The translations under genes and the position numbers were made by a program. Positions 5,938-7,098 of a stretch of DNA of 7,098 bases are shown here, one piece after another. Each line of letters starts with the position of its first letter. Position 1 is the first letter of the stretch. The notes beneath the pieces are model-generated. The model made no database searches. It was not told where the DNA came from and was given only the letters and a program-made list of their open reading frames with translations. This DNA comes from Thermoplasmata archaeon (GTDB taxonomy: Archaea > Thermoplasmatota > Thermoplasmata > Lutacidiplasmatales > UBA184). The stretch is from assembly GCA_030043545.1 (NCBI GenBank), contig JASHXM010000217.1, forward strand, positions 1 through 7,098. The letters run 5' to 3'.

Positions 5938-6924
5938 ATGCTGACGGACGCGTACGGCCGGGCGGTCACCGACCTGCGCATCAGCGTGACCAAGCGGTGC
6001 AACTTCGGCTGCGTCTACTGCCACGACGAGGGGCTCGGGCCGGTCGCGCCGCCGGGCGCGGCCCATCCGGACGAGATCACCCCCGACGAGGTCGAACGGC
6101 TGGTCGCCATCGGTCGGGAGTTCGGGATCCGCTCGGTGAAGTTCACCGGCGGGGAGCCGCTCGTCCGATCCGACCTGGAGGAGATCCTCGCCCGGACCGT
6201 CCGCCAGGTCGATGACGTTTCGTTGACGACGAACGGCTCGATGCTGGAGGCCCGGGCGGAGTCGCTGCGCGTCGCGGGCCTCAAGCGGGTCAACGTCTCG
6301 GTCGACTCGCTCGATCCGGACGAGTTCCGTTCGATCCGGGGCGGAGCGTTGGCGCCCGTGCTGCGCGGGATCCGGGCGGCGCTCCGCGTCGGGCTGTTGC
6401 CGGTGAAGCTCAACCTCGTCGTCTTCGCCCGAACGGTCGAGAACATCCCCGAGATGATCGACTACGTGGGCGCGAGTGAGGGCCTCAAGCTCCAGCTGAT
6501 CGAGTTCATGCCCGAGCTCGTCGCCGACCGGGCGCTGGCGGTCGACATCGGGGAGGTCCGTCGGTGGTTGGAGTCGCACGCGACCCGGGTGCTCGTCCGG
6601 GAGATGCATCACCGCCGGATCTACCTGTTCAATCGGGCCGAGGTCGAGCTGGTCGACCCCGTCCAGAACCCCGAGTTCTGCGCAAACTGCCACCGGGTCC
6701 GGATCACCCATCGCGGTGAGCTCAAAGGGTGCCTCAACCGCAACGACGACCTGATCCCGACCCGGGGGCTGTCGGACGCGGAGCTGCGCGCCGCATTCCG
6801 ACGCGTCATCACGGAGCGCGTCCCATTCTACGGCGGGTACGTCGCGGCCCACGTCCGTCCGGCGGCCGCGGCGCCGCTGCTGCGCATCGCCGACGCCCCG
6901 CCGGCGGTGCCGTCAACCGAATAA
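5938..6924 (+). CDS. moaA: MoaA, GTP 3',8-cyclase (molybdenum cofactor synthesis)
   Basis: A 328-residue radical-SAM enzyme that, using S-adenosylmethionine, converts GTP to 3',8-cyclo-7,8-dihydro-GTP, the first step of molybdopterin synthesis. The N-terminal [4Fe-4S] site is C21-x3-C25-x2-C28 in KRCNFGCVYC; the SAM-binding GGEP motif is at residues 71-74. The second cluster, special to MoaA, is C248-x2-C251-x13-C265, and R253 and R255 match the GTP-binding arginines just after the second cysteine. The ATG at 5938 gives the canonical beginning (LTDAYGRAVTDLRISVTKRC) and has a TATA box 27 bases upstream. Many MoaA proteins end in Gly-Gly. Here a GG occurs at 299-300 and is followed by a 28-residue Ala/Pro-rich tail. 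No other moa gene is in the window. The partner MoaC should be encoded elsewhere. The protein is cytosolic and oxygen-sensitive by family. Confidence 0.96.
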   Translation: MLTDAYGRAVTDLRISVTKRCNFGCVYCHDEGLGPVAPPGAAHPDEITPDEVERLVAIGREFGIRSVKFTGGEPLVRSDLEEILARTVRQVDDVSLTTNGSMLEARAESLRVAGLKRVNVSVDSLDPDEFRSIRGGALAPVLRGIRAALRVGLLPVKLNLVVFARTVENIPEMIDYVGASEGLKLQLIEFMPELVADRALAVDIGEVRRWLESHATRVLVREMHHRRIYLFNRAEVELVDPVQNPEFCANCHRVRITHRGELKGCLNRNDDLIPTRGLSDAELRAAFRRVITERVPFYGGYVAAHVRPAAAAPLLRIADAPPAVPSTE

Positions 6925-6925
6925 G
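6918..6925 (+). promoter_or_regulatory. TATA-like box overlapping the moaA stop codon
   Basis: CGAATAAG contains the TAA stop of moaA and is centred about 25 bases before the ATG at 6947. The same bases therefore seem to serve as stop codon and as core promoter of the next gene, which would be transcribed leaderless and independently of moaA. Confidence 0.5.
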
Positions 6926-6946
6926 GTCGGCCGCCTCGGGAGATCG

Positions 6947-7098
6947 ATGGCGAAGGCGGTCGACTTCGAGCTCGTCCGGGTCCCCCGGCTCCGCGTGGCG
7001 ACGATCGGCTGGTCGGGGCCGTGGAACGAACGGAAGATCCGAGCCCAGTTCGCGCGGATCGTCGGCTGGTCGAAGACGGCCCGGGTGCGCACGGGGCG
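6947..7098 (+). CDS. GyrI-like ligand-binding domain protein, 5' part only
   Basis: The first 50 codons of a gene cut by the window edge. The translation begins MAKAVDFELVRVPRLRVATI and continues with GWSGPWNERKIRAQFARIVGW. The pattern of an FE-V-VP-xRVA strand, then a GPW turn, then an amphipathic helix containing a W resembles the start of GyrI-like/AraC effector-binding domains, a fold that binds small amphipathic molecules. As a stand-alone protein it could be a ligand sensor or a sequestering protein. A helix-turn-helix at the C-terminus cannot be excluded because the rest is missing. The start is supported by the box at 6918-6925, and codon use matches the neighbours. The family call rests on pattern memory from 50 residues and is moderate. 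Confidence 0.65.
   Translation, partial: MAKAVDFELVRVPRLRVATIGWSGPWNERKIRAQFARIVGWSKTARVRTG

Noticed and set aside
4986..6852. Long open frames overlapping the HtrA and moaA genes on either strand
   Set aside because: They are antisense or out of frame with two genes that have full catalytic motifs and no breaks.
1..7098. Mobile element, CRISPR array, defence or biosynthetic cluster
   Set aside because: No direct-repeat array, terminal repeats, transposase or toxin-antitoxin-like pair is visible; the genes are ordinary enzymes and regulators with uniform composition.

Overview
This 7.1 kb window is very GC-rich and most likely comes from an archaeon, possibly a high-GC Thermoplasmatota-type lineage; that placement is inference. 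The strongest internal evidence for an archaeon is promoter geometry. Five genes (cyclophilin, M2 peptidase, winged-helix regulator, moaA and the GyrI-like gene) have a short A/T-rich box centred about 25-27 bases before the start codon, and none of the five needs a ribosome binding site. That is what an archaeal TATA box feeding leaderless mRNAs looks like; a bacterial -10 box on a leaderless mRNA would sit much closer to the start. The genes are mostly solitary, each with its own promoter, rather than in operons.

Layout, left to right. Positions 1-137 have no assignable gene. A cyclophilin peptidyl-prolyl isomerase lies on the minus strand (138-608). A membrane-anchored protein with two zinc ribbons lies on the plus strand (713-1219). 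It is followed in the same reading frame, directly after its stop, by a complete RNase HI catalytic domain (1220-1681) that has no ordinary start codon. A short convergent minus-strand hypothetical gene (1728-1940) precedes a 310-base region with inverted repeats and a promoter. Next is an M2-family (angiotensin-converting-enzyme-like) zinc dipeptidyl carboxypeptidase (2251-3993). It converges on a minus-strand winged-helix transcription regulator (4042-4632). An HtrA-type serine protease with one PDZ domain (4930-5883) is divergent from that regulator. Then come moaA, the radical-SAM enzyme of molybdenum cofactor synthesis (5938-6924), and the start of a GyrI-like ligand-binding protein (6947 to the window edge).

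Functionally this is a protein-quality and housekeeping neighbourhood (folding isomerase, two peptidases, RNase H, cofactor synthesis) rather than a mobile or defence region. I see no IS element, CRISPR array, tRNA or rRNA. The points most worth a second look are the start-less RNase HI frame after the zinc-ribbon stop, an ACE-family peptidase apparently without a signal peptide, a perfect inverted repeat between the TATA box and the start codon of the winged-helix gene, and an HtrA protease with no membrane anchor.
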